Source: Halieaceae bacterium UBA5085
GTDB lineage: Bacteria; Pseudomonadota; Gammaproteobacteria; Pseudomonadales; Halieaceae
Direction of reading: 5' to 3'
DNA: 52,639 nucleotides
Assembly (NCBI GenBank): GCA_002414665.1
Contig: DIAF01000011.1
Location: 41,999-94,637 of the forward strand
Shown: positions 1 through 11,247 of the stretch, one piece after another
How positions within the stretch are numbered: position 1 is the stretch's first letter
Layout of the letters: each line of letters begins with the position of its first letter
Notes under the pieces: model-generated
Databases searched by the model: none
Seen by the model: only the letters and a program-made list of their open reading frames with translations
What the model was told of the DNA's origin: nothing
Made by a program: the position numbers and the translations under genes

Positions 1-957
1 GAGCGTTTCATGGAGCGCTACGCGCCCAACGCCAAGGACCTTGCTGGCCGCGACGTGGTTGCGCGCTCGATGATCCTCGAAATCATCGAGGGCCGCGGCT
101 GCGGCCCCGAGGGCGACCACGTGTTCCTGAAGCTGGATCACCTTGGCGAGGAAGTGCTGGAGTCACGCCTGCCGGGTATTTGCGAGCTGTCGCGGACCTT
201 TGCCCACGTGGATCCGGTCAAGGCACCGATTCCCGTTGTGCCCACCTGCCACTACATGATGGGCGGAATTCCGACCAACGTGCATGGCCAGGCGCTGACT
301 GTGGACGCCCAGGGCAACGACCAGATCATCCCCGGCCTCTACGCCTGCGGTGAGGTGGCCTGCGTCTCGGTGCACGGTGCCAACCGGCTCGGTGGCAACT
401 CGCTTCTCGATCTCGTCGTGTTCGGGCGCGCCTCCGGCCTGTTCATCGAGAATGCACTGCGCGAGGGCATCGACATGCGCGATGCCTCACAAACTGACAT
501 CGAGCAGGGCATGTCCCGCCTGCGTCGGCTGGATGAGGCCAAGGGCACGGAGAAATTCCCGGACCTGCGCAAGGAGCTGCAAAACGTCATGCAGAACCAC
601 TTCGGCGTATTCCGCAAGGGCGAGTTTATGCAGGAGGGCATTCGCAAGCTGGCGGATCTCCGCGGCCGTATTGAGGGCGCGGCGCTGACCGACCGCAGCA
701 ACACCTTCAACACGGCGCGCATTGAGGCGCTGGAATTGCAGAACCTGCTTGAAGTCGCAGAAGCAACGGCGATCACTGCCGAGGAGCGCAAGGAGAGTCG
801 CGGTGCCCATGCCCGTGATGATTTCCAGGAGCGCGACGACGAGAACTGGCTGTGCCATTCCATGTACTACCCGGAAGGCAAGCGGGTTGGCAAGCGTGCG
901 GTCAATTTCAAGCCGCGCACGGTGCCCACCTTCGAGCCCAAAGCCCGTACGTATTAA
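1..957 (+). CDS. sdhA: Succinate dehydrogenase flavoprotein subunit, 3' part
   Basis: Catalytic flavoprotein of succinate dehydrogenase (complex II), which oxidises succinate to fumarate at the inner membrane. The reading frame is open from base 1, so the start lies outside the window; about 318 C-terminal residues are present, against roughly 590 in the whole family member. Visible family motifs are the substrate-site stretch CHYMMGGIPTN, with the His expected to contact the dicarboxylate, and HGANRLGGNSLLD, with the substrate-binding Arg. The N-terminal FAD-attachment His is outside the window. sdhB follows after 30 bases, as in the usual sdhCDAB order. Identity is very secure; it is partial only because the window cuts it. 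Confidence 0.97.
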   Translation, partial: ERFMERYAPNAKDLAGRDVVARSMILEIIEGRGCGPEGDHVFLKLDHLGEEVLESRLPGICELSRTFAHVDPVKAPIPVVPTCHYMMGGIPTNVHGQALTVDAQGNDQIIPGLYACGEVACVSVHGANRLGGNSLLDLVVFGRASGLFIENALREGIDMRDASQTDIEQGMSRLRRLDEAKGTEKFPDLRKELQNVMQNHFGVFRKGEFMQEGIRKLADLRGRIEGAALTDRSNTFNTARIEALELQNLLEVAEATAITAEERKESRGAHARDDFQERDDENWLCHSMYYPEGKRVGKRAVNFKPRTVPTFEPKARTY

Positions 958-987
958 GACTGTGTAGCTACCCAGAGGTCAACAAAC

Positions 988-1692
988 ATGCTGCAAGTAA
1001 GCATTTATCGTTACAACCCGGAAACTGACCAGCAGCCCTACATGCAGGAGTTCCAGTTCGACACCGAGGGCAAGGACCTGATGGTGCTGGACGTGTTGGA
1101 GCAGATCAAGGCACAGGACAGCTCAGTCACCTATCGCCGCTCCTGCCGCGAGGGTGTCTGTGGCTCCGACGGCCTCAATATCAACGGCAAGAATGGCCTG
1201 GCCTGCATTACACCGCTGTCTTCCACCGTGAAGAACAACAAGCTCGTCGTGCGCCCTTTGCCCGGTTTGCCGGTGATCCGCGACCTGGTTGTGGATATGA
1301 GCATGTTCTACGCCCAGTACGAGAAGATTCAGCCCTACCTGCAGAACAATACGCCGGCACCGGCCATTGAGCGTCTGCAGTCGCCGGAAGACCGTGCCAA
1401 GCTGGACGGCCTCTACGAGTGCATCCTCTGCGCGTGCTGCTCAACCAGCTGCCCCTCTTTCTGGTGGAACCCGGACCGCTTTATCGGCCCGGCTGGCTTG
1501 TTACAGGCCTACCGGTTTCTGGCTGACAGCCGGGATACCGCGACGGATGAGCGGCTGTCCCGGCTCGATGATCCGTTCAGCGTTTTCCGTTGTCATGGCA
1601 TCCAGAACTGTGTCAATGTGTGCCCCAAGGGGTTGAACCCGACGCGGGCGATTGGCCACATTCGTACTATGCTGTTGACTCGGGCAACCTGA
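988..1692 (+). CDS. sdhB: Succinate dehydrogenase iron-sulfur subunit
   Basis: Carries electrons from the SdhA flavin to ubiquinone. The protein is 234 residues, the normal length. The N-terminal ferredoxin-like domain has the [2Fe-2S] cysteines in SCREGVCG and a later GLAC. The C-terminal domain has CILCACCSTSCP and CHGIQNCVNVCPKG, which ligate the [4Fe-4S] and [3Fe-4S] clusters. An AGAGGT ribosome site lies 8 bases before the ATG. It sits between sdhA and sucA on the same strand, so the sdh and suc genes probably form one operon for the succinyl-CoA to fumarate part of the TCA cycle. Confidence 0.98.
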   Translation: MLQVSIYRYNPETDQQPYMQEFQFDTEGKDLMVLDVLEQIKAQDSSVTYRRSCREGVCGSDGLNINGKNGLACITPLSSTVKNNKLVVRPLPGLPVIRDLVVDMSMFYAQYEKIQPYLQNNTPAPAIERLQSPEDRAKLDGLYECILCACCSTSCPSFWWNPDRFIGPAGLLQAYRFLADSRDTATDERLSRLDDPFSVFRCHGIQNCVNVCPKGLNPTRAIGHIRTMLLTRAT

Positions 1693-1753
1693 TTACGAAA
1701 ACGGTGTTACCCGCCGGAACACCACCGGCATCATCCAATCCCGGAAGGGCATA

Positions 1754-4612
<2,859 letters not shown>

Positions 4613-4632
4613 CACTTTCCAAAGGAACCGAA

Positions 4633-5877
4633 ATGGCTATCGAAATCAAGGCCCCATCTTTTCCCGAGTCCGTTGCCGACGGGGAAATCGCGACCTGGCA
4701 CAAGCAGGAGGGGGAGTCAGTCTCTCGCGATGAGCTCATCGTTGAAATCGAGACCGACAAGGTGGTTATGGAAGTGGTAGCGCCCGAGGACGGGGTTATC
4801 AGCAAAATCCACGCTGCTGAGGGTGACACTATCCAGAGCGAGCAGCTGCTTGCGCTGCTTGAGCCCGGTGCTGCAGCCAGCGCCAAACCGGCGTCCAACC
4901 CGGAACCTGCCAAGGGCGTTGACACGGCGGAGGGGAAAGACGCCGAGGATGCGGAAGGTCTGATGGGGCCTGCGGCGCGGCAGCTGGTCGAGGAGCACAA
5001 GCTGGACGCAGCGAGTATCACCGGGACCGGCAAGGGTGGTCGCATCACCAAGGAAGATGTACTCGCGCACCTCAAAAACAAGCCCGCGGCAGCGCCTGCA
5101 GTCGCTCCGGCCAGCCCGGCCAAGAGCGCCAGCGAAGATACGATGCCGCAGGTGCCGGCCGGACCAACCGGCGAGCGGATTGAAAAGCGCGTCCCGATGA
5201 CGCGCATGCGCGCGCGGATCGCCGAGCGTCTGCTCGAGGCCACGCACGGCACGGCCATGCTGACGACCTTCAACGAGGTCAACATGGCACCGGTGATGGC
5301 GTTGCGTGAGAAGTACAAGGAACAGTTCGAGAAAGTGCACAACGGCACCCGCCTCGGGTTTATGGGCTTTTTCGTCAAAGCCTGCTGCGAGGCGCTGAAG
5401 CGCTTCCCCGAAGTGAACGCCTCCATCGATGGAACAGACGTGGTCTATCATGGCTATCAGGACATCGGCGTCGCGGTGTCCGCTCCAGGCGGCCTAGTGG
5501 TGCCGGTGCTGCGCGACGCCGACTTCATGAGCCTGGCGGATGTGGAAGCGGCGATACGCGATCTCAGCCTGCGCGCACGCGACAGCAAACTGACCATTGA
5601 TGACATGACCGGCGGCACTTTCACGGTGACCAACGGCGGCGTCTTCGGCTCGCTGATGTCGACACCCATCCTGAACCCGCCACAGACCGGCATCCTGGGC
5701 ATGCACAAGATCCAGGAACGGCCGATGGCGGTCGATGGCGAAGTGGTCATCCTGCCCATGATGTATCTTGCGCTGTCCTACGATCACCGTCTTATTGATG
5801 GCAAGACGGCGGTGCAGTTCCTGGTGGCAGTAAAAGACCTGATCGAAGATCCGGCGCGCATTCTGCTGCAGTTGTAA
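4633..5877 (+). CDS. sucB: Dihydrolipoyllysine succinyltransferase (E2)
   Basis: Core acyltransferase of the 2-oxoglutarate dehydrogenase complex: it moves succinyl from lipoyl-lysine to CoA. The 414-residue protein has one lipoyl domain with the modified lysine at K43 in ETDKVVME, an Ala/Pro-rich linker, a peripheral-subunit-binding domain around residues 115-150 (PAARQLVEEHKLD), a second Ala/Pro linker and the catalytic domain ending with the His/Asp motif DHRLIDG. The ATG at 4633 is chosen, rather than an in-frame codon 13 triplets upstream, because homologues begin MAIEIKAP and AAAGGAACC precedes it. Confidence 0.97.
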   Translation: MAIEIKAPSFPESVADGEIATWHKQEGESVSRDELIVEIETDKVVMEVVAPEDGVISKIHAAEGDTIQSEQLLALLEPGAAASAKPASNPEPAKGVDTAEGKDAEDAEGLMGPAARQLVEEHKLDAASITGTGKGGRITKEDVLAHLKNKPAAAPAVAPASPAKSASEDTMPQVPAGPTGERIEKRVPMTRMRARIAERLLEATHGTAMLTTFNEVNMAPVMALREKYKEQFEKVHNGTRLGFMGFFVKACCEALKRFPEVNASIDGTDVVYHGYQDIGVAVSAPGGLVVPVLRDADFMSLADVEAAIRDLSLRARDSKLTIDDMTGGTFTVTNGGVFGSLMSTPILNPPQTGILGMHKIQERPMAVDGEVVILPMMYLALSYDHRLIDGKTAVQFLVAVKDLIEDPARILLQL

Positions 5878-5902
5878 GCACTCGACGGGAATAGGGAACA
5901 AA

Positions 5903-7342
5903 ATGGCTGACAAATACGATGTAGTGGTTATTGGCGCGGGCCCCGGTGGTTACGTGGCCGCGATCAAGGCGGCCCAGTTGGGCCTGTCCACAGCCTGTGT
6001 GGAGCAATGGGTGGATGCCGAGGGCAAGACCCGCCTCGGTGGCACCTGCCTCAACGTAGGTTGCATCCCTTCCAAGGCGCTGCTTGACAGCAGTCAGAAA
6101 TTCGTCGAGGCGCGTGACCATTTCAGCCTGCATGGCATCTCCATTGACACGCCGCGCATGGATATCGCGGCGATGATGGCCCGCAAGAACAAGATCGTCG
6201 ACCAGCTTACCGGCGGCATCACCGGGCTGTTTAAGCACAATGGCGTGACCAGCATCCAGGGTCGCGGCAAGGTGCTGGCCGGCTGCAAGGTTGAGGTCAC
6301 TGACAAGGATGGCAAGGTCAGCGTCATCGAAGCCGGAAACATCATTATCGCGGCAGGTTCCAGTCCCATCGCCATCCCGCCGGCACCGATAGACAATGAA
6401 TACATCGTCGATTCCACTGGAGCCCTCGAGTTCAGTGAGGTGCCGCAGCGACTCGGTGTCATTGGCGCCGGGGTCATCGGCCTGGAGCTTGGTAGTGTCT
6501 GGGCGCGCCTGGGTGCCGAGGTGGTGATGCTGGAGGCACTGGATGAACTGCTGCCTATGATGGATACGCAGATTGCCAAGGAGGCCGGCAAGATATTCCG
6601 CAAGCAGGGGCTGGATATTCGCCTCAGCACCCGGGTGACCGGCGCGGTGGTGAAGGATGGCAAGGTGGAAGTGACCTTCACCAATGCCGAAGGCGAACAT
6701 CGCGAAGTATTCGACAAGCTGATTGTCTCGGTGGGGCGACGCCCGCGCACCGAGGACCTGCTGGCCTCCGATTGCGGCGTCAACCTCGACGAACGCGGCT
6801 TCATTTACGTCAACGACCATTGTGCCACCGAGGCGCCGCACGTTTTTGCCGTTGGCGATGTGGTGCGTGGCCCCATGCTCGCGCACAAGGGTTCGGAAGA
6901 GGGCGTGATGGTGGCAGAGCGTATTGCCGGCAAGAAGGTGCAGCTGAATTACGACTGCATTCCCTCGGTTATCTATACCCATCCCGAAGTTGCTGCGGTC
7001 GGTCGCACAGAGCAGGAGTTGAAGTCCGACGGCGTAGACTACAAGGTGGGCGTGTTCCCGTTCGCGGCCAGCGGCCGCGCCCTGGCGGCGAACGATACTG
7101 ATGGTATGGTCAAGATTATTGCCGACGCGGAGACAGATCGCGTGCTCGGCTGTCATATTGTGGGCCCGTCTGCTGCCGATCTCGTGCAGCAGGTGGTGAT
7201 CGCAATGGAGTTCGGTTCCAGTTCGGAAGATCTGGCGCTGACCGTTTTTGGACACCCGACCTTGTCGGAAGCAGTACACGAGGCCGCCTTGGCCGTGCAT
7301 GGCCATGCCATTCACATTGCCAATCGCAAGCCTCGGAAATGA
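5903..7342 (+). CDS. lpdA: Dihydrolipoyl dehydrogenase (E3)
   Basis: Reoxidises the dihydrolipoyl groups of E2 with NAD+. It has 479 residues, the normal size. It shows the N-terminal FAD dinucleotide-binding motif GAGPGG at about 10-15, the redox-active disulfide C49/C54 in GGTCLNVGCIPSK, the NAD motif GAGVIGLELG, and the C-terminal catalytic HPTLSE motif. Placement between sucB and sucC marks an E3 dedicated to the 2-oxoglutarate complex, as in Pseudomonas-type suc operons where a separate lpd copy may serve other complexes; whether this genome has another copy cannot be seen. Confidence 0.97.
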   Translation: MADKYDVVVIGAGPGGYVAAIKAAQLGLSTACVEQWVDAEGKTRLGGTCLNVGCIPSKALLDSSQKFVEARDHFSLHGISIDTPRMDIAAMMARKNKIVDQLTGGITGLFKHNGVTSIQGRGKVLAGCKVEVTDKDGKVSVIEAGNIIIAAGSSPIAIPPAPIDNEYIVDSTGALEFSEVPQRLGVIGAGVIGLELGSVWARLGAEVVMLEALDELLPMMDTQIAKEAGKIFRKQGLDIRLSTRVTGAVVKDGKVEVTFTNAEGEHREVFDKLIVSVGRRPRTEDLLASDCGVNLDERGFIYVNDHCATEAPHVFAVGDVVRGPMLAHKGSEEGVMVAERIAGKKVQLNYDCIPSVIYTHPEVAAVGRTEQELKSDGVDYKVGVFPFAASGRALAANDTDGMVKIIADAETDRVLGCHIVGPSAADLVQQVVIAMEFGSSSEDLALTVFGHPTLSEAVHEAALAVHGHAIHIANRKPRK

Positions 7343-7452
7343 ACTTTGCCCGGTCGCGCGCGCATAAAACCTATTCTGGCGCAGACGAGGCACTGGGGGG
7401 TATGGGCCGTTAGGGCGCATTCCAGGACACTACGCAACACACAGGACAAAGC

Positions 7453-8622
7453 ATGAACCTTCACGAGTATCAGGGCAAACAGCTGTTTGCCGAGTACGGC
7501 TTGCCCGTTTCCAAGGGCTATGCTGTCGACTCGCCGGAAGAGGCGGTCAAGGCAGCGGAGACCATCGGTGGTGACATGTGGGTCGTCAAGGCTCAGGTGC
7601 ACGCCGGCGGCCGCGGTAAAGCCGGTGGCGTCAAGCTGGTGAAAACCACCGACGAAGTACGCGATTTTGCTGCCAAGTGGCTGGGCCAAAACCTGGTGAC
7701 CTACCAGACTGACGAAAATGGCCAGCCGGTCAGCAAGATTCTGGTTGAGACCTGCACCGATATCGCCGAGGAGCTTTACCTCGGCGCGGTGGTTGACCGC
7801 GCAACCCGCCGCATTGTTTTCATGGCCTCTACCGAGGGCGGTGTGGAAATCGAGAAGGTCGCCGAAGAAACCCCGGAGAAAATCCTGCGCGCGGTTATCG
7901 ACCCGCTGGTCGGTGCACAGCCTTACCAGGGCCGTGAGCTGGCGTTCCAGCTGGGTCTGGAAGGCGACCAGATCAAGCAGTTTGTGAAAATCTTCATGGG
8001 GCTGGCGCAGCTGTTCAAGGAAAAGGACCTGGCGCTGATTGAAGTCAACCCGCTGGTGATTACCGACCAGGGCAACCTGCACTGCCTGGATGCCAAGCTG
8101 GGTGTGGATGGCAACGCGCTGTATCGCCAGCCGGCCCTGCGTGAGATGCACGATCCCTCCCAGGAAGATGCCCGTGAGGCGCACGCCGCCAAGTGGGAGC
8201 TGAACTACGTGGCCCTGGACGGCAATATCGGCTGCATGGTCAACGGAGCGGGTTTGGCCATGGGCACCATGGATATCGTCAAGCTGCACGGCGGTGCTCC
8301 GGCGAACTTCCTGGACGTCGGCGGTGGCGCAACCAAGGAGCGTGTGTCTGAAGCGTTCAAGATCATCCTCTCCGACGATAAGGTCAAGGCGGTCCTGATC
8401 AACATCTTCGGCGGTATCGTGCGCTGTGACCTGATTGCAGAAGGCGTGATCGGCGCTGTGCAGGAAATCGGTGTACAGGTGCCGGTTGTTGTGCGTCTTG
8501 AGGGCAACAACGCGGAGCTGGGCCGTCAGGTCCTCGCCGACAGTGGCCTGAACATCATTGCCGCAACCAGCCTCACCGATGCTGCCCAACAGGCAGTCAA
8601 AGCAGCTGAAGGAGCCGCCTGA
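7453..8622 (+). CDS. sucC: Succinate-CoA ligase, beta subunit
   Basis: Beta subunit of succinyl-CoA synthetase, which conserves the thioester energy as ATP or GTP. It has 389 residues. The ATP-grasp domain starts MNLHEYQGKQLF and contains the phosphate-binding stretch GGRGKAGGVK; the C-terminal CoA-ligase-type domain contains NGAGLAMGTMDIVK and LDVGGGA. The 110-base gap before it, after lpdA, is the largest within the suc genes and could hold an internal promoter (AT-rich TAAAACCTATTCT around 7365-7377), but I cannot define one. The TGA stop and the sucD ATG are separated by one base, so translation is probably coupled. Confidence 0.98.
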   Translation: MNLHEYQGKQLFAEYGLPVSKGYAVDSPEEAVKAAETIGGDMWVVKAQVHAGGRGKAGGVKLVKTTDEVRDFAAKWLGQNLVTYQTDENGQPVSKILVETCTDIAEELYLGAVVDRATRRIVFMASTEGGVEIEKVAEETPEKILRAVIDPLVGAQPYQGRELAFQLGLEGDQIKQFVKIFMGLAQLFKEKDLALIEVNPLVITDQGNLHCLDAKLGVDGNALYRQPALREMHDPSQEDAREAHAAKWELNYVALDGNIGCMVNGAGLAMGTMDIVKLHGGAPANFLDVGGGATKERVSEAFKIILSDDKVKAVLINIFGGIVRCDLIAEGVIGAVQEIGVQVPVVVRLEGNNAELGRQVLADSGLNIIAATSLTDAAQQAVKAAEGAA

Positions 8623-8623
8623 A

Positions 8624-9499
8624 ATGAGTATTCTGATTGACAAGAACACCAAGGTGATCTGCCAGGGCTTCACCGGCTCCCAAGGCACCTTCCACTCCGA
8701 GCAGGCGATTGCCTATGGCACCCAGATGGTGGGTGGTGTGACGCCCGGCAAGGGCGGCCAGACTCATCTTGGCCTGCCTGTGTTCAACACTGTGGCGGAA
8801 GCCGTAGCAGCCACCGGTGCCGATGCATCAGTGATCTACGTGCCTGCGCCGTTCTGCAAGGACTCCATCCTCGAAGCGGCCAACGGTGGCGTCAAGCTCA
8901 TCGTATGTATCACCGAGGGTATCCCGACGCTCGACATGCTGGACTGCAAGGTCAAGTGTGATGAGCTCGGTGTGCGCCTGATTGGCCCCAACTGTCCTGG
9001 TGTGATCACGCCCGGCGAGTGCAAGATCGGCATTATGCCGGGTCACATTCACCTGCCCGGTAAAGTCGGTATCGTTTCGCGCTCCGGCACCCTGACCTAT
9101 GAAGCGGTCAAGCAGACTACGGACGCGGGCTTCGGTCAATCCACCTGTGTCGGCATCGGCGGTGACCCGATTCCGGGGTCCAACTTTATCGACATCCTGG
9201 CGATGTTTGAAAAAGATCCGGCGACCGAAGCGATCGTAATGATCGGTGAGATTGGCGGCACTGCCGAGGAAGAGGCCGCGGCGTTCATCAAGGCCAACGT
9301 GACCAAGCCTGTGGTTTCCTACATTGCCGGTGTGACCGCGCCGAAGGGCAAGCGGATGGGCCATGCAGGTGCAATCATCTCCGGCGGCAAAGGCACGGCG
9401 GATGAGAAGTTTGCCGCGTTGGAAGATGCCGGTGTGAAAACCGTGCGCAGCCTTGCTGACATCGGCAAGGCGCTGGCGGAAGTCACTGGCTGGAAGTAA
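8624..9499 (+). CDS. sucD: Succinate-CoA ligase, alpha subunit
   Basis: Alpha subunit of succinyl-CoA synthetase; it binds CoA and carries the phospho-histidine intermediate. It has 291 residues. Visible motifs are the N-terminal CoA-binding Rossmann segment GFTGSQGTFHSEQA, GPNCPGVITPGE in the middle, and MGHAGAIISGG near the C terminus with the phosphorylated His. The start at 8624 (MSILIDKN) is preferred over an upstream in-frame codon lying inside sucC, because GAAGGAG sits just before it. It is the last gene of the operon; a terminator follows at 9548. Confidence 0.98.
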   Translation: MSILIDKNTKVICQGFTGSQGTFHSEQAIAYGTQMVGGVTPGKGGQTHLGLPVFNTVAEAVAATGADASVIYVPAPFCKDSILEAANGGVKLIVCITEGIPTLDMLDCKVKCDELGVRLIGPNCPGVITPGECKIGIMPGHIHLPGKVGIVSRSGTLTYEAVKQTTDAGFGQSTCVGIGGDPIPGSNFIDILAMFEKDPATEAIVMIGEIGGTAEEEAAAFIKANVTKPVVSYIAGVTAPKGKRMGHAGAIISGGKGTADEKFAALEDAGVKTVRSLADIGKALAEVTGWK

Positions 9500-9547
9500 G
9501 CAGCCGGGGTCGGAGCAGACAGCGCGTGTGCTGCCTGTTCCCGTCAT

Positions 9548-9576
9548 AAAAAAGCCCGCGTCTAGCGGGCTTTTTT
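9548..9576. terminator. Bidirectional Rho-independent terminator
   Basis: Six A residues, the stem GCCCGC, a 5-base loop, the stem GCGGGC and six T residues. The symmetry lets it end both the sucD transcript (plus) and the hydrolase transcript (minus), whose stop codon is at 9597. Confidence 0.93.
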
Positions 9577-9596
9577 GTGCCTGATTTCCTGCCGGT

Positions 9597-11120
9597 CTAC
9601 TCGCCAGGCACCTGTGATTGCCACTGCAGCGGAGCCACGGCGCGGATGCGCTCCGCATCCTCCGGTAGCAGGAAACCGCCATCCAGCGCGCGGTCCAGTG
9701 CGTCCGAGACAGCGGCTTCGTAACCAGCCTGGTCTACATACAGGGAGGCCATTTGTGCGGCATCGAACAGCACCGTGGTGCCAAACAGGAAGCACAAACG
9801 GTCACCTTCCTGACCTTCTCCCGAAAGAACAGCGACGGGGGCGTCCACCCAGGGCGTGCGTACACCGCCCAGCACATTGCCCTGGGCATCCTTCAGGAAC
9901 GCTGTGCCGCTGTCATCCACACTCAGCAGCTCCTCCGTCGGGGGTGGCGTGCCTTCGCGCACCCAGGTGTCCAGCGCGCGCAGCGCGGCACCGAAGACCC
10001 AGGCCATCGGCCCCGCGTTCACGGGCCGCGCGCAGTTCAGAAAACCTGGAATGCCGTTGGCCTCCTCTACCAGGAGAAAACGCGGGTCGAGCCCGGTGTC
10101 CTCGCGGCCGATAATGAAGGAGTAGTAGTCGCCGTGCGCCGTCCCCGCAACTTCCCAGAGACGGAAGCGGTCGCTGTCCGGCTGACGGTCGTTGATGGAG
10201 CCCAGTAACAGAACATCGGTTTCCGTCTGGAAATTGAACACGGGCACGTTCAGATCCTCGCGAATGAGGACGCTTTCCGGTGTCGGTATTTCAGTTTCGG
10301 GCTCCTGTGAAAGGGGCGAGCTGCCATCACCTCTGCTGTGCACCATGTAACCATCGAAGGTATTGAACAGCGGGTGAATGGCGTTGATGTAGGTGACCAG
10401 GCGGCCAGCCGACTGTGACTCACCGAGGGCGATCATCTGCTCGACCTGCAGGCCCTCCAGCAGGTCGACTTCGGCGGGCTCACGCAGGGCCTGTGCGGCC
10501 TGCGAGAACATGTCGTAGGAGAAACTGTCACCCGGGTGCTCCAGTGTGCCGTAGCGGGCCGGGTTCACCGCTTTCAGGTGTAACGGTGCCACCGGTGTTC
10601 CGGAGCCTTCGATCCCTACGCGCTGTGCTGAGACACCCACCCACACATGGCCCTGGCGCAGCATTTCCACATGCCCCGAGCCATAGGAGGGGCCCGTATC
10701 GAAGCCGGCAGTCACGTTCAGCCACTCCACGAGTACGGTTCCGCTGAAATCACTGTCGTCTATAGGGCGGTAGACCACTACGCGTGTGCGGTACTCGGCC
10801 GTGCCTGCGGGCTCCGCCTCCCACGCGCCATCACTGCCGAGTTCGTTCAGATTGCTGAAAGCGGTCGCCTCGCCAGAGAGGAAGTACTCACGCTGTCGGT
10901 AACCGACATCGGCGAGGTCAAACGTTGTGGAGAGCAGGAACAGATCACCTTCGTCCGGTGGGTCGGCTACCTCAGGCTGCGCAATAGGCAGGTAGTCGGG
11001 TTCCACGGGTGGCGGCGGCTCCGGCGGCGCAGTCACACCATCGCTGCCATCGCTGCAGCCGGTGAGAAAAACGATAGAAAGCCCGAGTGCAAGCGGCCAA
11101 CGGCGGGTGATGGTGTTCAT
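9597..11120 (-). CDS. Lipoprotein alpha/beta-hydrolase-domain protein
   Basis: A 507-residue protein with a lipoprotein signal: basic start MNTITRRW, hydrophobic core, then the lipobox LTGC with the lipidated Cys at 22 and a Ser/Gly/Pro-rich tether. The body matches the alpha/beta-hydrolase-domain group (Abhydrolase_10-like) in motifs: the nucleophile elbow GESQSAG near residue 235, followed by INAIHPLFNTFDGYMVHSRG, and a late histidine in EVAGTAHGDYY. Such proteins are putative esterases; substrate unknown. It is transcribed alone toward the sucD terminator, divergent from htpG. Its start is the ATG at 11120. Confidence 0.8.
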   Translation of the reverse strand: MNTITRRWPLALGLSIVFLTGCSDGSDGVTAPPEPPPPVEPDYLPIAQPEVADPPDEGDLFLLSTTFDLADVGYRQREYFLSGEATAFSNLNELGSDGAWEAEPAGTAEYRTRVVVYRPIDDSDFSGTVLVEWLNVTAGFDTGPSYGSGHVEMLRQGHVWVGVSAQRVGIEGSGTPVAPLHLKAVNPARYGTLEHPGDSFSYDMFSQAAQALREPAEVDLLEGLQVEQMIALGESQSAGRLVTYINAIHPLFNTFDGYMVHSRGDGSSPLSQEPETEIPTPESVLIREDLNVPVFNFQTETDVLLLGSINDRQPDSDRFRLWEVAGTAHGDYYSFIIGREDTGLDPRFLLVEEANGIPGFLNCARPVNAGPMAWVFGAALRALDTWVREGTPPPTEELLSVDDSGTAFLKDAQGNVLGGVRTPWVDAPVAVLSGEGQEGDRLCFLFGTTVLFDAAQMASLYVDQAGYEAAVSDALDRALDGGFLLPEDAERIRAVAPLQWQSQVPGE

Positions 11121-11143
11121 GGCTGTCTCCGGATTGTTATGTG

Positions 11144-11159
11144 GCTAATATGCATTAGC
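11144..11159. repeat. Inverted repeat in the hydrolase/htpG intergenic region
   Basis: GCTAAT-ATGC-ATTAGC, a 6-base inverted repeat 24 bases upstream of the hydrolase start and just before the htpG -35 element. It could be a regulator site for the hydrolase gene; no regulator is identified. Confidence 0.35.
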
Positions 11160-11163
11160 CTGA

Positions 11164-11192
11164 CTTGAAATGCCAGCAGTTAGCCCCCACCT
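11164..11192 (+). promoter_or_regulatory. Sigma32-type heat-shock promoter of htpG
   Basis: CTTGAAA at 11164-11170 matches the sigma32 -35 consensus exactly. After 13 to 14 bases comes a C-run, CCCCCACCT, resembling the CCCCATNT -10 element. It lies 55 bases upstream of htpG, a gene of the heat-shock regulon in other proteobacteria. Confidence 0.72.
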
Positions 11193-11247
11193 CTGCAGTT
11201 GCCCATGGCAATACACTTAATCACCTGTCACTACACGCGAGGGACCC

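Noticed and set aside
5792..8688. Long minus-strand frames (542 and 458 codons) under lpdA and sucC
   Set aside because: Same reason: antisense of clear lpdA and sucC, no start signals, no recognisable domains.
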